This document shows, one piece after another, positions 8,984-17,461 of a stretch of DNA of 64,000 nucleotides. How positions within the stretch are numbered: the stretch's first letter is position 1; every line of letters starts with the position of its first letter. Source of the DNA: CAADGU01 sp035444285 (GTDB taxonomy: Bacteria > Chloroflexota > Anaerolineae > Promineifilales > Promineifilaceae); assembly GCA_035444285.1 (NCBI GenBank), contig DAOMOK010000027.1, positions 15,215 to 79,214 on the forward strand, read 5' to 3'. The notes under the pieces are model-generated. The model saw only the letters and a list, made by a program, of their open reading frames with translations. It was not told where the DNA came from and made no database searches. Made by a program: the position numbers and the translations under genes.

Positions 8984-9829
8984 TTATGATGCCGCATTTG
9001 CCCCTAACAGCACGGCCGTAAACCAGATCAAAAAGTCATACTTCATCAACTGGCTCAGCCGTTCCAACTGCGGGCCGGTGCGGTAGCGCGTCAGGCGCAG
9101 CAGCACATACAGCAGCACCGGGTACACGCCCGCCGCCACCACCACCACATAAATTGGCCGGTAGCCGCCAAAATGGTACGGCAGCATCATCGTTACAATG
9201 GTCGCGGCCGCCAATAGGAAAAAGATAATACGCGCTGGCCGTCGCCCCCAGGCGGTGGAGATGGTGCGGCAATGTTGGCGTAAATCCCCCTCATAATCCG
9301 CCAGCGTCTTCAAAATCTCCCGCCCCATGATGGCTGTCAAGATTACGGCTGCCAGCCACAGCGATGGCCGTACATTACCAGCGGCCACGCCACCAAATAC
9401 CGCGCTCATTGCCGAAATGGAGGCAATGGTAAAGTTGCCAAACAAGATGGTGCTTTTGAATTTCCAGGAGTACAAATAGAGCAAAGCGGCCGACACCAGG
9501 GCGATGGCAAAGGCAGGCCAGCTAATCAATGCGGCAATGAACAGCGAAGCCACGGTCAACACCACCGAAAACACCCAGGCAGAACGCGGCCGTACCTGGC
9601 CGGAAGGCAACGGCCGTTGCGGTTGATTGATGCGGTCAATTTCAATGTCCAGATAATCGTTCCAGGCATTGGCGGCCATGGAAATGAGGAAGGTTGCCAG
9701 CATAGCCAGCGCAATTTGCGTCCACATCCCCGTCCCGGCCACATACCCGCCTAACAATACCGCCAACCCACCGGTGAAGCTGGTTAACGGCCGTCCCAAT
9801 TTGAATAATCCCTTCAATTCTTGCAGCAT
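8984..9829 (-). CDS. UbiA-family membrane prenyltransferase
   Basis: A 281-residue polytopic membrane protein with about eight hydrophobic segments. It transfers an isoprenoid chain to an acceptor using Mg-diphosphate chemistry. The first Asp-rich motif is NAWNDYLDIEIDRINQP and the second is KTLADYEGDLRQHCRT, both with the expected acidic residues. The layout resembles geranylgeranylglycerol-phosphate and ubiquinone/menaquinone-type transferases, and the substrate cannot be fixed from sequence. GGGAGAGA precedes the start. It is divergent from the TrmH gene across a perfect hairpin repeat. Confidence 0.9.
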   Translation of the reverse strand: MLQELKGLFKLGRPLTSFTGGLAVLLGGYVAGTGMWTQIALAMLATFLISMAANAWNDYLDIEIDRINQPQRPLPSGQVRPRSAWVFSVVLTVASLFIAALISWPAFAIALVSAALLYLYSWKFKSTILFGNFTIASISAMSAVFGGVAAGNVRPSLWLAAVILTAIMGREILKTLADYEGDLRQHCRTISTAWGRRPARIIFFLLAAATIVTMMLPYHFGGYRPIYVVVVAAGVYPVLLYVLLRLTRYRTGPQLERLSQLMKYDFLIWFTAVLLGANAAS

Positions 9830-9848
9830 CTATCTCTCCCGAATCCCG

Positions 9849-9901
9849 TTCGTAGTAGGCGATTTATCGCCATCTGACGGCGATAAATCGCCTACTACGA
9901 A
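9849..9901. repeat. Inverted repeat (GTAGTAGGCGATTTATCGCC type)
   Basis: GTAGTAGGCGATTTATCGCC is followed after a short spacer by its inverse GGCGATAAATCGCCTACTAC, nearly perfect over 20 bp. It sits between divergent genes. A related form lies at 34393-34457. Confidence 0.85.
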
Positions 9902-9927
9902 CAGTGTAAACCCGCTACAATACCGTC

Positions 9928-10701
9928 ATGATTACCAGCCCCACCAACGACAAAGTGAAAATGGTGCGCCGTTTACAAACAGAGCGTCGCTTTCGGGCGC
10001 AGGAGCAGCTTTTTGTGGTGGAAGGTGACCGCTGGCTGGCTGAACTGATTCGCCACCAGGTTGTGCCGCGCTCCTTGTTTTTTACCACCGAATGGCAGTC
10101 CACACACGCCGAGATTTTACAGCAGCTTGCCAAATTCACCCACCAGCCGGGCCTGTTGGTAAACGAGGCGGTAATGGCGGCGATGAGTGATACCACGACG
10201 CCACCGGGTGTGCTGGCGGTGGCGCCTACACCGCATAACCCATTACCCGCACGGCCGTCGCTCTTGCTCATCCTTGATGCTGTTAACAACCCCGGCAACC
10301 TGGGCACGATGCTGCGCACGGCCGTTGCCGCCGGTGTGGATGGTGTATTGTTAACCCCCGGCAGCGTGGATGCCACCAATCCCAAAGTGGTGCGTGGCAG
10401 CATGGGTGCGCTGCTGCGGCTGGCCGTCCATGCCCTCGGTTGGGCGCAAATTGGGGAAGTGGTGCAGGGGATGACGGTATGGTTGGCGGATGTGGAAATG
10501 GGGGAGGTATACACGGCCGTCAACTGGCAATCCCCTTCCGCGCTCATCATCGGCAGCGAAGCGGGCGGCGCAGGTCAAGAAGCGCACCGTCTGGCCAACG
10601 GCCGTGTCACTATCCCCATGCACGCTGCCACCGAATCCCTCAACGCCGCCATCGCCGCTGGCGTGATTCTATTTGAAGCCAGGCGGCAGCGGGAGGAGTG
10701 A
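9928..10701 (+). CDS. TrmH/SpoU-family RNA 2'-O-methyltransferase
   Basis: A 257-residue SPOUT methyltransferase that uses S-adenosylmethionine to methylate a ribose 2'-OH in rRNA or tRNA. An N-terminal substrate-binding region (residues 1-95, FVVEGDRWLAEL) precedes the knotted catalytic domain. The three SPOUT motifs are visible: LDAVNNPGNLGTMLRTA, LIIGSEAGGAG and IPMHAATESLNAAIAAGVILFE. The RNA target is not predictable. A -10-like TACAAT ends 6 nt before the ATG and no Shine-Dalgarno is seen, so the mRNA could be leaderless. Confidence 0.94.
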   Translation: MITSPTNDKVKMVRRLQTERRFRAQEQLFVVEGDRWLAELIRHQVVPRSLFFTTEWQSTHAEILQQLAKFTHQPGLLVNEAVMAAMSDTTTPPGVLAVAPTPHNPLPARPSLLLILDAVNNPGNLGTMLRTAVAAGVDGVLLTPGSVDATNPKVVRGSMGALLRLAVHALGWAQIGEVVQGMTVWLADVEMGEVYTAVNWQSPSALIIGSEAGGAGQEAHRLANGRVTIPMHAATESLNAAIAAGVILFEARRQREE

Positions 10702-10744
10702 GGAGGTGAGCAGGTGAGGGGGTGAGCAGGTGAGGCGGTGAGCC
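10697..10744. repeat. Octamer tandem repeat (GTGAGCAG type)
   Basis: About five 8-nt units of the form GTGAGCAG/GTGAGGGG follow the TrmH gene. The same unit occurs at 29655-29708, inside a coding linker, and inverted at 33541-33590. Confidence 0.7.
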
Positions 10745-10757
10745 GTTAATCTCCCAA

Positions 10758-11300
10758 TTACCCAATTACCAGTTCCACACGCAGCACAAACGGGTTGTCG
10801 GTTAGTTGGGGTGGGGGGAGTTGTGAGTCGGGAGCATCCATCGTGTCATATTTTTCCAGGTCAAAGACGAAAGAGGCGGGTGACAGTGGTTCGGGTATGC
10901 CCATGTCGGGTACGGCCGTGTCCACTTCCCCATTTGCATCGGCCACTTCTTGTGCTTCCCGCAACTGCACCACAAACAGACGGCGGCACTCCGGGCAGCA
11001 GCCTTCGTAGTGGTAAAAGTCGCTGTCCATTAACACGCCATACGATTTGTGAATCAGGTTACTCATCGCCTGGTTCCAGGGCAGGGTGATCCAGCCATCT
11101 TGCCGTTGTTCCACGGCCGTTGTCGCCTGTTCTACCCCCACCAATACCTGGCTGCCCGCCCAAAAATAGCTGCAACGGCCGCAAGCGGCAAAATTCAGCA
11201 TCGCCTGTTCCATCAGCGACCGCTCCACTTTCTTTTGTTTTGTTTGGCGTTTTGGCTTGCCCGACGGCCGTGCCGCCGTTTCACTTTGCTGTTCTGACAT
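10758..11300 (-). CDS. Hypothetical protein with two paired-cysteine knuckles
   Basis: From the ATG at 11300 the product has 180 residues. An ATG two codons upstream is equally possible (AAGG precedes both). The N-terminus is basic and Lys/Arg-rich. CGRCSYFW and, about 70 residues later, CCPECRRLF supply two CxxC pairs that could bind one zinc ion. The region between them is compact (LPWNQAMSNLIHKSYGVLMDSDFYHYEG). The C-terminus is acidic and Pro-rich. It is probably cytoplasmic, as no signal peptide is present. I do not recognise the family, and neighbours give no hint. Confidence 0.65.
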   Translation of the reverse strand: MSEQQSETAARPSGKPKRQTKQKKVERSLMEQAMLNFAACGRCSYFWAGSQVLVGVEQATTAVEQRQDGWITLPWNQAMSNLIHKSYGVLMDSDFYHYEGCCPECRRLFVVQLREAQEVADANGEVDTAVPDMGIPEPLSPASFVFDLEKYDTMDAPDSQLPPPQLTDNPFVLRVELVIG

Positions 11301-11389
11301 ACCCATCCTTATTCCTACATTTTTGGAGCTAGTACAGCGGATTCTAGCCAGCCTCTGCAACTTCTGTCAAATGCCGATACAATTGGCGC

Positions 11390-12376
11390 ATGGCAGATCA
11401 AGAACTAACCCTGCAAAAAATCCAGGAAACACGCCGCCAACTGGCTCCATACATTGTCGAAACCCCCATCTGGCAGTGGCGCAATCAAACCATCACACGT
11501 GTGATCGGCGAAGACATTTCTCTCTTTTTGAAACTAGAACTATTTCAACATACCGGCTCGTTTAAGCCACGCGGTGCCTTGTGCAATATGCTGGCATTGA
11601 ATGCGGCGGAATTGCAGCGAGGTGTAACAGCCGTTAGCGCTGGAAACCATGCCATCGCTGTGGCCTATGCCGCCCAAATTCTGGCTACCACGGCCAAAGT
11701 GGTGATGCCCGCCCATGCCAATCCTGCCCGCGTCGAAACCTGCCGCGCCTATGGCGCTGAAGTGGAACTGGTAGCGAATGTGCATGAAGCATTTACCCGC
11801 GCCCGGCAAATAGAGACCGACGAAGGGCGTCTGTTTATTCACCCTTTTGAAGGAGAACGAACCGCGTTGGGCACGGCCACGGTGGGGTGGGAATTGTGCC
11901 ATCAGGTACCGGATTTACAGGCGGTGATTGTGCCCATTGGTGGTGGTGGTTTGTGCGCCGGTGTGGCGACGGCCGTCAAGCAGATGCAGCCACATTGCCG
12001 GGTATATGGCGTTGAGCCGGAAGGCGCCGCCAGTATGAGCCGCAGCCGCGCCAGCGGCAAACCCGAAGCCATTGAAGCCGTCACAACCATTGCTGACAGC
12101 CTGGGCGCGCCACACGCCGCGCCCTACAGTTTTGCCCTTTGCCAGAAATATGTGGACGATGTGGTGTTGGTTGACGATGCGGCGATGATGAGGGCCATGC
12201 GCCTGATGTACGAAGGGGTGAAGTTGGCGGTAGAACCGGCGGGAGCGGCGGCGCTGGCGGCGTTGTGTGGCCCCTTGCGCGCGCGTGTGGCCGGTCAGCG
12301 TGTGGCCGTCATTGTGAGCGGGACGAACATTGATCCGGCGTCCTTTGCTCGTTTGCTGGGGGTCACGGCCGTATGA
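11390..12376 (+). CDS. Threonine ammonia-lyase-like PLP enzyme (fold type II)
   Basis: A 328-residue PLP-dependent enzyme of the threonine/serine dehydratase family, deaminating threonine to 2-oxobutanoate or a related hydroxyamino acid. The PLP lysine lies in HTGSFKPRGA (Lys59). The phosphate-binding loop is IGGGGLCAG, and SAGNHAIAVAYAA contacts the substrate. There is no C-terminal ACT-like regulatory domain, so it resembles the short catabolic (TdcB) or serine-racemase-like form rather than long IlvA. A TACAAT hexamer ends 6 nt before the ATG. Its stop overlaps the murE start as ATGA, implying translational coupling. Confidence 0.9.
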   Translation: MADQELTLQKIQETRRQLAPYIVETPIWQWRNQTITRVIGEDISLFLKLELFQHTGSFKPRGALCNMLALNAAELQRGVTAVSAGNHAIAVAYAAQILATTAKVVMPAHANPARVETCRAYGAEVELVANVHEAFTRARQIETDEGRLFIHPFEGERTALGTATVGWELCHQVPDLQAVIVPIGGGGLCAGVATAVKQMQPHCRVYGVEPEGAASMSRSRASGKPEAIEAVTTIADSLGAPHAAPYSFALCQKYVDDVVLVDDAAMMRAMRLMYEGVKLAVEPAGAAALAALCGPLRARVAGQRVAVIVSGTNIDPASFARLLGVTAV

Positions 12377-14043
12377 CCGCATCCAGTCCCACCCGTTCAT
12401 TAAAACAGTTGTTAGCGGATTGGGGGGCAGCGGCCACATCTTCCCCATCGCCAAACTACGACGGGCCGGATGTAATCTTGAGTGGATTCACCGAAAAGAG
12501 CAGCGAGGCTGGCCCAGGCACTTGTTTTGTGGCCCGCGTGCGCCCCACCGGGGACGGCCATCCCTATATTGCCCATGCCATTGCCCATGGCGCTTCTATG
12601 ATTCTGGCACAACATTCCCCGGCAGAAGTCGGCGTGACCGTGCCGGAGGGGGTGGCCTGGCTGCAAGTGGCGGACACGGCCGTAGCCCTGGCCTGGCTTG
12701 CCGCCGCCTGGTACGGTTTCCCCAGCCGCGAACTGGTGATGATTGGCGTCACCGGCACGAATGGTAAAACGACCACCGTCAATTTGCTCTATTCCATCCT
12801 CAAAATGGCCGGTTACAAAACAGGGATGCTCAGTACGCTCAAAGCGGTCATTGGTGAGCAGGAAGAGGCGTTGGAACTGCACGTCAGCACGCCGGAAGCG
12901 CCGGTGGTGCAGCGTTATTTGCGGCAAATGGTGGACGCGGGCATGACGCACTGTGTGCTGGAAACAACCTCGCATGGGCTGGCGCAGCATCGCGTGACGG
13001 CCGTAGACTTCGACACGGCCGTCATCACCAACATCACCCACGAACACCTGGATTATCACGGCACTTACGAAGAATATGCTCAGGCCAAAACGCGGCTGTT
13101 TGCAATGGTGGCTGCCAGCCAGCCTGACCCGCGCAAACCATTTCCCGTGACCAAAACGGCCGTATTGAACAGGGATGATAGCTCTTACGGCCGTCTCTGT
13201 GCCGTTCCCATTCCCCGGCAGTTCAGCTACAGTCTGGAAAATCCAGCCGCCGATATGCACACCACCACCTACACCACCGATCCCTGGGGCAGCTACTTTG
13301 AGCTTGAAGTGAACAGCCAGACGGTGGCACGGCCGTATACCACCCTCCAATTGCCCATCAAATCCAAACTACTGGGCCTCTTTAGCATCTACAACATGCT
13401 GGCAGCAGCGGCAGCGGCGTACACGTTGGGTATAGACCATGATGTGATTCAGGCTGGATTGCAGGCGGTGGAACTGGTTCACGGCCGTATGCACCAGATT
13501 CAGCGCGGCCAATCCTTCATCGTCCATGTGGATTTTGCCCACACCCCAGACGGCATAGACAAAGCCATTGGCGCGGCGCGTGGCATCTTGCAGCAGCGAG
13601 ACAGCGGCGGGCGCATCATCGTCGTCTTTGGCAGCGCCGGGCTGCGCGACCCGGAAAAACGGCGGCTGATGGCCGAAATCGCCGCCGAAAAAGCCGACCT
13701 GGCGGTGCTGACGGCGGAAGACCCCCGTACCGAATCGCTTGATGACATTCTGGCGGTGATGGCCGCAGGCTGCCGCGCCAAAGGCGGCGTAGAAGGCCAA
13801 TCGTTCTGGCGTGTCCCTGACCGGGGCCAGGCTATCTACTTTGCCCTCACCCTGGCGCAAGAGAAGGATTTTGTCCTCATCTGCGGCAAAGGGCATGAGC
13901 AGTCCATGTGTTTTGGCACGGTGGAGTATTCCTGGGATGATATTACCGCTACGGAAACGGCGCTGGATGCATTCCTGAACGGCCGTGCCATGCCTGACCT
14001 GGGCCTGCCGACGTTTGAGGAGATGGTGGGATTGAGAGATTGA
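12373..14043 (+). CDS. murE: MurE-type UDP-MurNAc-peptide ligase
   Basis: A 556-residue Mur ligase that adds the third amino acid to UDP-MurNAc-L-Ala-D-Glu using ATP. The N-terminal domain (1-115) binds the UDP part. The ATP loop is GVTGTNGKTTT (125-135), followed by ETTSHGLAQHRV, NITHEHLDYHG and, in the C-terminal domain, VDFAHTPDGI and GKGHEQ. The motif that selects the third residue reads EDPR (449-452), where meso-diaminopimelate enzymes usually have DNPR, so the amino acid added is uncertain. It overlaps the ammonia-lyase gene by 4 nt and is not in a mur/fts cluster. At least eight ACGGCCGT octamers lie in this gene. Confidence 0.88.
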   Translation: MTASSPTRSLKQLLADWGAAATSSPSPNYDGPDVILSGFTEKSSEAGPGTCFVARVRPTGDGHPYIAHAIAHGASMILAQHSPAEVGVTVPEGVAWLQVADTAVALAWLAAAWYGFPSRELVMIGVTGTNGKTTTVNLLYSILKMAGYKTGMLSTLKAVIGEQEEALELHVSTPEAPVVQRYLRQMVDAGMTHCVLETTSHGLAQHRVTAVDFDTAVITNITHEHLDYHGTYEEYAQAKTRLFAMVAASQPDPRKPFPVTKTAVLNRDDSSYGRLCAVPIPRQFSYSLENPAADMHTTTYTTDPWGSYFELEVNSQTVARPYTTLQLPIKSKLLGLFSIYNMLAAAAAAYTLGIDHDVIQAGLQAVELVHGRMHQIQRGQSFIVHVDFAHTPDGIDKAIGAARGILQQRDSGGRIIVVFGSAGLRDPEKRRLMAEIAAEKADLAVLTAEDPRTESLDDILAVMAAGCRAKGGVEGQSFWRVPDRGQAIYFALTLAQEKDFVLICGKGHEQSMCFGTVEYSWDDITATETALDAFLNGRAMPDLGLPTFEEMVGLRD

Positions 14044-14048
14044 ATCTC

Positions 14049-15209
14049 CTATCTCTCCCCCAAACGCACAAGCAACAGCCCCATCAACAAAAAACCACCA
14101 GCCAACAGTAATAACCACACCCCATGTTTCTGCACAAAGTGGACGGCCGTCGGTTGTGACTGGCTGTTGTTTAACCAGGCTCTTTCTAACTCCGCTACCG
14201 AGATGCCCAAGGCGATGGGCACGGCCGTGTCACAATCCGCTCCGGCCACAAACGCCGTCGCCAATTCCGCCAATGCGGCACGGCCGTACTGCTCTTCCAC
14301 ATACTGCACCAACGCCCCGCTCTGCACCGCCGCACTCTCATCGCTGACCGGCAGTTCTGCCTGGCACAAATCGGCCAGCGGCAGTGGGGCAGCCGTTGGT
14401 AAATAAGCCGGGCCGCCTCCCAGCCAGACCGCCAGTCCTTCTTTGAACCAGTAGGGTATGTCTGCATACTGCGGCCCTGCTGCCTGATACAGCCAGAAGT
14501 GGGCTATTTCGTGGGGCAGCGGGCCGCGCAAATCAGCGGCGGCCGTTTTGTCATTCACGGCCGTCACCAGCACCACTGCCAGCGCCGGGTCTGTATGTCC
14601 CTGCGCCCAATCATGCCCATTCAGCCGCAGCGCCGCACGCAAATCGGCCGTGGACGGATACAAAAAAACGGGCAGCGGCGTGCCCGGTGGTAATGGCAGG
14701 ATGGTTTGTAACTGCGCTGCCGTTTCCTGTGCCAGGCTAAAGGCTTCCCGCCCCGGTTTATCAGAATCACCCGGCCAAAAAATGGTCACGGCCGTGCCTG
14801 CTGCCGGCTGTTCAATCTTTTTCCAGGCAAAACGGTCATCCTGGTAGGTGATTGTTTGCGCCGGGACGGTCACGGTTTCATCATCGCCCATTGTTACCAG
14901 CCATTCATAAGTAATGGTGGCATAAGGAGAAAGTCCGGCGGACTGAGGTTCTACCACCACGTGCGCCTGCCAACGGCCGTCGGCCAGTTGCGTAGGTATG
15001 ACGGTTTCAGAATAGGGTGGGGAATTGGCCGGCTGCATGGTCAGGCTGACGGCCGTCAGGGGGGTGTCGGTTACGGCCGTTAGCGTAAAAACCAGGCGCT
15101 GCCCAAATGTGGCCGTGGCCTCGCTTGTAAATTGGCCGCCTTGCGCCCCCACGCCTACCGCCAGCGCCAGCCAGAGAAATAAAGTCAAAAGCAGAGCGTA
15201 ATGCTTCAT
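14049..15209 (-). CDS. Exported HExxH metalloprotease (peptidase MA-like)
   Basis: A 386-residue protein with an N-terminal signal peptide (cleavage near VGAQGG) and one C-terminal membrane segment (about 362-380) ending in basic residues, so the body should sit outside the membrane. Residues 25-125 look like a beta domain. The catalytic region has HEIAH in LPHEIAHFWLYQ and, about 25 residues on, YWFKEGLAVWLGG with the glutamate typical of gluzincins, matching the peptidase MA family. Its substrate is unknown. It is convergent with murE. A -10-like TATCAT ends 6 nt upstream of the ATG and no Shine-Dalgarno is seen. Confidence 0.82.
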   Translation of the reverse strand: MKHYALLLTLFLWLALAVGVGAQGGQFTSEATATFGQRLVFTLTAVTDTPLTAVSLTMQPANSPPYSETVIPTQLADGRWQAHVVVEPQSAGLSPYATITYEWLVTMGDDETVTVPAQTITYQDDRFAWKKIEQPAAGTAVTIFWPGDSDKPGREAFSLAQETAAQLQTILPLPPGTPLPVFLYPSTADLRAALRLNGHDWAQGHTDPALAVVLVTAVNDKTAAADLRGPLPHEIAHFWLYQAAGPQYADIPYWFKEGLAVWLGGGPAYLPTAAPLPLADLCQAELPVSDESAAVQSGALVQYVEEQYGRAALAELATAFVAGADCDTAVPIALGISVAELERAWLNNSQSQPTAVHFVQKHGVWLLLLAGGFLLMGLLLVRLGER

Positions 15210-15224
15210 GGGGGAATGATAATT

Positions 15225-15275
15225 GGTGATTGTGTAATTGGGTAATTGAGTGGCTAATTACTCAATTACACAATT
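15225..15275. repeat. AT-rich inverted repeat (GTAATTG units)
   Basis: GTAATTG-like units on the left and CAATTAC units on the right form an imperfect hairpin, ending at the stop of the AEC permease gene. A short CAATTACCCAATTACC run also occurs at 10750-10767. Confidence 0.7.
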
Positions 15276-16197
15276 ACAACCCCAATACCGTGATCACTGC
15301 GGCAATGGTGAGTGGACTGATCAGCGTACTCACCACCACGAGGACGGCGACAGCCGCGGGCGCCAGCCGAAATTCAGTAGCTAACACGATAACTAACACA
15401 GCCGAAGGCATGCTGGCTTCAATAATAGCCACGGAGCGATTCAAGCCAGTCATCCCTAACCAGCCGGCGACCAATACACCCACCAGCGGCCCCACCAGCA
15501 GCCGAAGGGAAATCGCCGGAACCGCCAATCGCAGCGACGGACGGCCGTCTGTCACCTGGCGCAAATCGGCAATCTGCATCCCCAACACCACCAACAGCAG
15601 CGGGATGGCGCCGGCCCCGGCAATCTCTATCGCCCGCATCAGTGGCGCCGGCACAGTCAATTGCCAATGAAAGACCACAATGGCGGCAATAGCCGCATAC
15701 ACCGCCGGAAAGGTAAACAAACGACGCAACGCCTGCCGCAGCGCCAGATGCCCGGAGGAAGCGATAAAAATGCCCAGTGTGTAAACCAGCATCGAAGAGG
15801 TGAGGAAATAAATGACGGCCCGCGCCAGCCCTTCCGTGCCATAACGCAATTGGTTGAGCGTCATGCCATAATTGCCGCCATTGACGAACATGATCAGAAT
15901 AAGCAGCGCGGCCGTTTCTCGCCGGGGTAGCCGCAATAATTTTGCGGTCGCCAGCCCAATAACGCTCATCAGGAGAATGGAGACAACGGTAAACAGTGCC
16001 ATTCCCCCTAAATCTTGCGCCGATAACTGCGAATTGACCAGCGCCGAAAATGCCAGGCAGGGGCTAAAAACGTTCAGGACTACGCTGGAAAGCGACTGTT
16101 TATCCAACCGCTTCCAGCGCTGCAAGGCAAAGCCAAAGCCCGCCACCACAAAAATGGGCAGTATATTCTGGGTGATGACGGCCAGGATGTCGCCCAT
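15274..16197 (-). CDS. AEC-family permease (auxin efflux carrier superfamily)
   Basis: Read from the ATG at 16197 the product has 307 residues and about ten membrane segments. The longer frame to 16242 would start inside the heptamer repeat and add the low-value tail GLRVTHHGLRITNH, so I reject it. Family features are an N-terminal ITQNILPIFVVAGFGF, NGGNYGMTLNQLRYG in the first half, and AIPLLLVVLGMQIADL and SMPSAVLVIVLATEF in the second. Relatives export organic acids, amino acids or auxin-like compounds, and the substrate cannot be told here. Confidence 0.88.
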   Translation of the reverse strand: MGDILAVITQNILPIFVVAGFGFALQRWKRLDKQSLSSVVLNVFSPCLAFSALVNSQLSAQDLGGMALFTVVSILLMSVIGLATAKLLRLPRRETAALLILIMFVNGGNYGMTLNQLRYGTEGLARAVIYFLTSSMLVYTLGIFIASSGHLALRQALRRLFTFPAVYAAIAAIVVFHWQLTVPAPLMRAIEIAGAGAIPLLLVVLGMQIADLRQVTDGRPSLRLAVPAISLRLLVGPLVGVLVAGWLGMTGLNRSVAIIEASMPSAVLVIVLATEFRLAPAAVAVLVVVSTLISPLTIAAVITVLGL

Positions 16198-16203
16198 GTG
16201 GTT

Positions 16204-16312
16204 CGTGATTCGTAATCCGTGATGCGTGACCCTTAATCCCACTTCCGATTACGGATCACACATTACCGATCACGCATTACCGATTACGGATTACCGATTA
16301 CGGATTACCTTC
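16204..16312. repeat. Long heptamer-unit inverted repeat upstream of AEC gene
   Basis: Left arm units resemble CCGTGAT/CCGTAAT. The right arm is repeated CCGATTA/CGGATTA. About 110 bp long, it fills the gap between the AEC gene and the HEAT-repeat gene and reaches into the last codons of the latter. Confidence 0.85.
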
Positions 16313-17266
16313 TTCCTCTTCCTCTTCATCATAGTCGAGGAACTTGAATTCACCGGCAAAGAGAGAAAGCTCTTCTAACGCTTCATCTACGGCCTCCAGC
16401 AGGCCGCTGTCCTCTTCTTCATCAGCCAGACGCAGCAATAAGTTATGGGCCATATCACCGCCAATGCGCCCCAACGCTACTATCGCTGCTAACTGCACCT
16501 CAATGTCCTCGTCGGCAACCAGCCGTTCCAGGTGGGTAACGGCGTCGCTGCTGCCCAGTTGGCCGCTGGCGCGGGCTGCTTCAGCGCGCATTTCCGGGTC
16601 GGGGCTGTCCATTTCGCCCAGTACCGTCGTCAGCCAGCGTTTGTCGGCGCTGGCGCCCATGGCAAAAACGGCGCTGATTTGCAGCTCCTCATCACCGCTT
16701 TCGTAGGCTGCGTCTATCAGGTGGGCAATACGCGGATGGCTGGCTGCCCCCAATGCTTCCAGAGTGGCGCGGCGGAGAGGCAAGGGCGTTTCCTGGTTCT
16801 CATATTCTGCTAACAGCGCAGTTATCAGGGGAGGGGCAAACCGTTCGGGTAGCTGCCCCCACTCCACCAGCATGACAAAATGGCCCAATGCCGCCGCTGC
16901 GGCTACCCGCACATCTTCTACCGGGTCATGCTGCATTAACTGCACAATGGGCGAAATCAGGCGCATATCCGTCACATCCCACATCCCATCCAGCGCAGCC
17001 ACCCGCACTTGCTCATCTGGATCATGCAAACAGTCCCGAAAGACCGGCCCAAAATCCACCACGTAATTATCTTCGGTCAGGTCAGTCAGGTGACGGATAA
17101 TGATTCGGCGGCGGGGTGTGGGCACGGCCGTCCAGCCGGCCTGAAATGTTGCCATCTCCTCCGCTGTCATATCAGACAGGCGATGCAGCAGATGAATGGG
17201 CAAGGGGTCTCTGGTGAACAGCGCCTCTAACGCGCTGGCAAATGGTAGATCTTCTTCCTTTTTCAT
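16298..17266 (-). CDS. HEAT-repeat protein
   Basis: A 322-residue, probably cytoplasmic alpha-solenoid protein. From about residue 75 there are six or more helical repeats of about 32 residues with the pattern hydrophobic-D-x-x-x-x-V-R-x-A-A, for example DPDEQVRVAALDGM, DPVEDVRVAAAAALG, SPDPEMRAEAARASGQLG and DIEVQLAAIVALGRIGG. The C-terminus is very acidic (DYDEEEEEEG). Such solenoids usually scaffold protein interactions, and no enzymatic motif is seen. AGAGGAAG precedes the ATG. That start region is itself duplicated just upstream (see 17258-17460). Confidence 0.85.
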   Translation of the reverse strand: MKKEEDLPFASALEALFTRDPLPIHLLHRLSDMTAEEMATFQAGWTAVPTPRRRIIIRHLTDLTEDNYVVDFGPVFRDCLHDPDEQVRVAALDGMWDVTDMRLISPIVQLMQHDPVEDVRVAAAAALGHFVMLVEWGQLPERFAPPLITALLAEYENQETPLPLRRATLEALGAASHPRIAHLIDAAYESGDEELQISAVFAMGASADKRWLTTVLGEMDSPDPEMRAEAARASGQLGSSDAVTHLERLVADEDIEVQLAAIVALGRIGGDMAHNLLLRLADEEEDSGLLEAVDEALEELSLFAGEFKFLDYDEEEEEEGNP

Positions 17267-17460
17267 ACTTCCTCTTTTGGGGCATACGTAAGGGCGAGGC
17301 AGTTGGGTATGGCCTGGTCTCGCCAGACAAGTTTAACCCCAACTGCCTCGCCCCTACCTTTTTCATACTCCCTCGAATGGGGGCACAGGTAGGGTGGCGA
17401 GGCAGTTGGGTATGGTCTGGTTTTGCCAGACAAGTTTAATCCCAACTGCCTCGCCCCTAC
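17258..17460. repeat. Tandem duplication carrying two 70-bp palindromic elements
   Basis: Two imperfect copies of about 100 bp lie in tandem (17258-17357 and 17358-17460). Each has the Shine-Dalgarno and ATGAAAAAG start region of the HEAT gene followed by a palindromic element (17288-17357 and 17389-17460) bounded by GTARGG-GCGAGGC and GCCTCGCCCCTAC. Similar elements sit at 48474-48543 and 50052-50121. Confidence 0.85.
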
Positions 17461-17461
17461 C

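Noticed and set aside
17263..17445. A short gene in the HEAT upstream region
   Set aside because: The frame is made of the duplicated start region and the 70-bp palindromic elements, not of a protein-like sequence.
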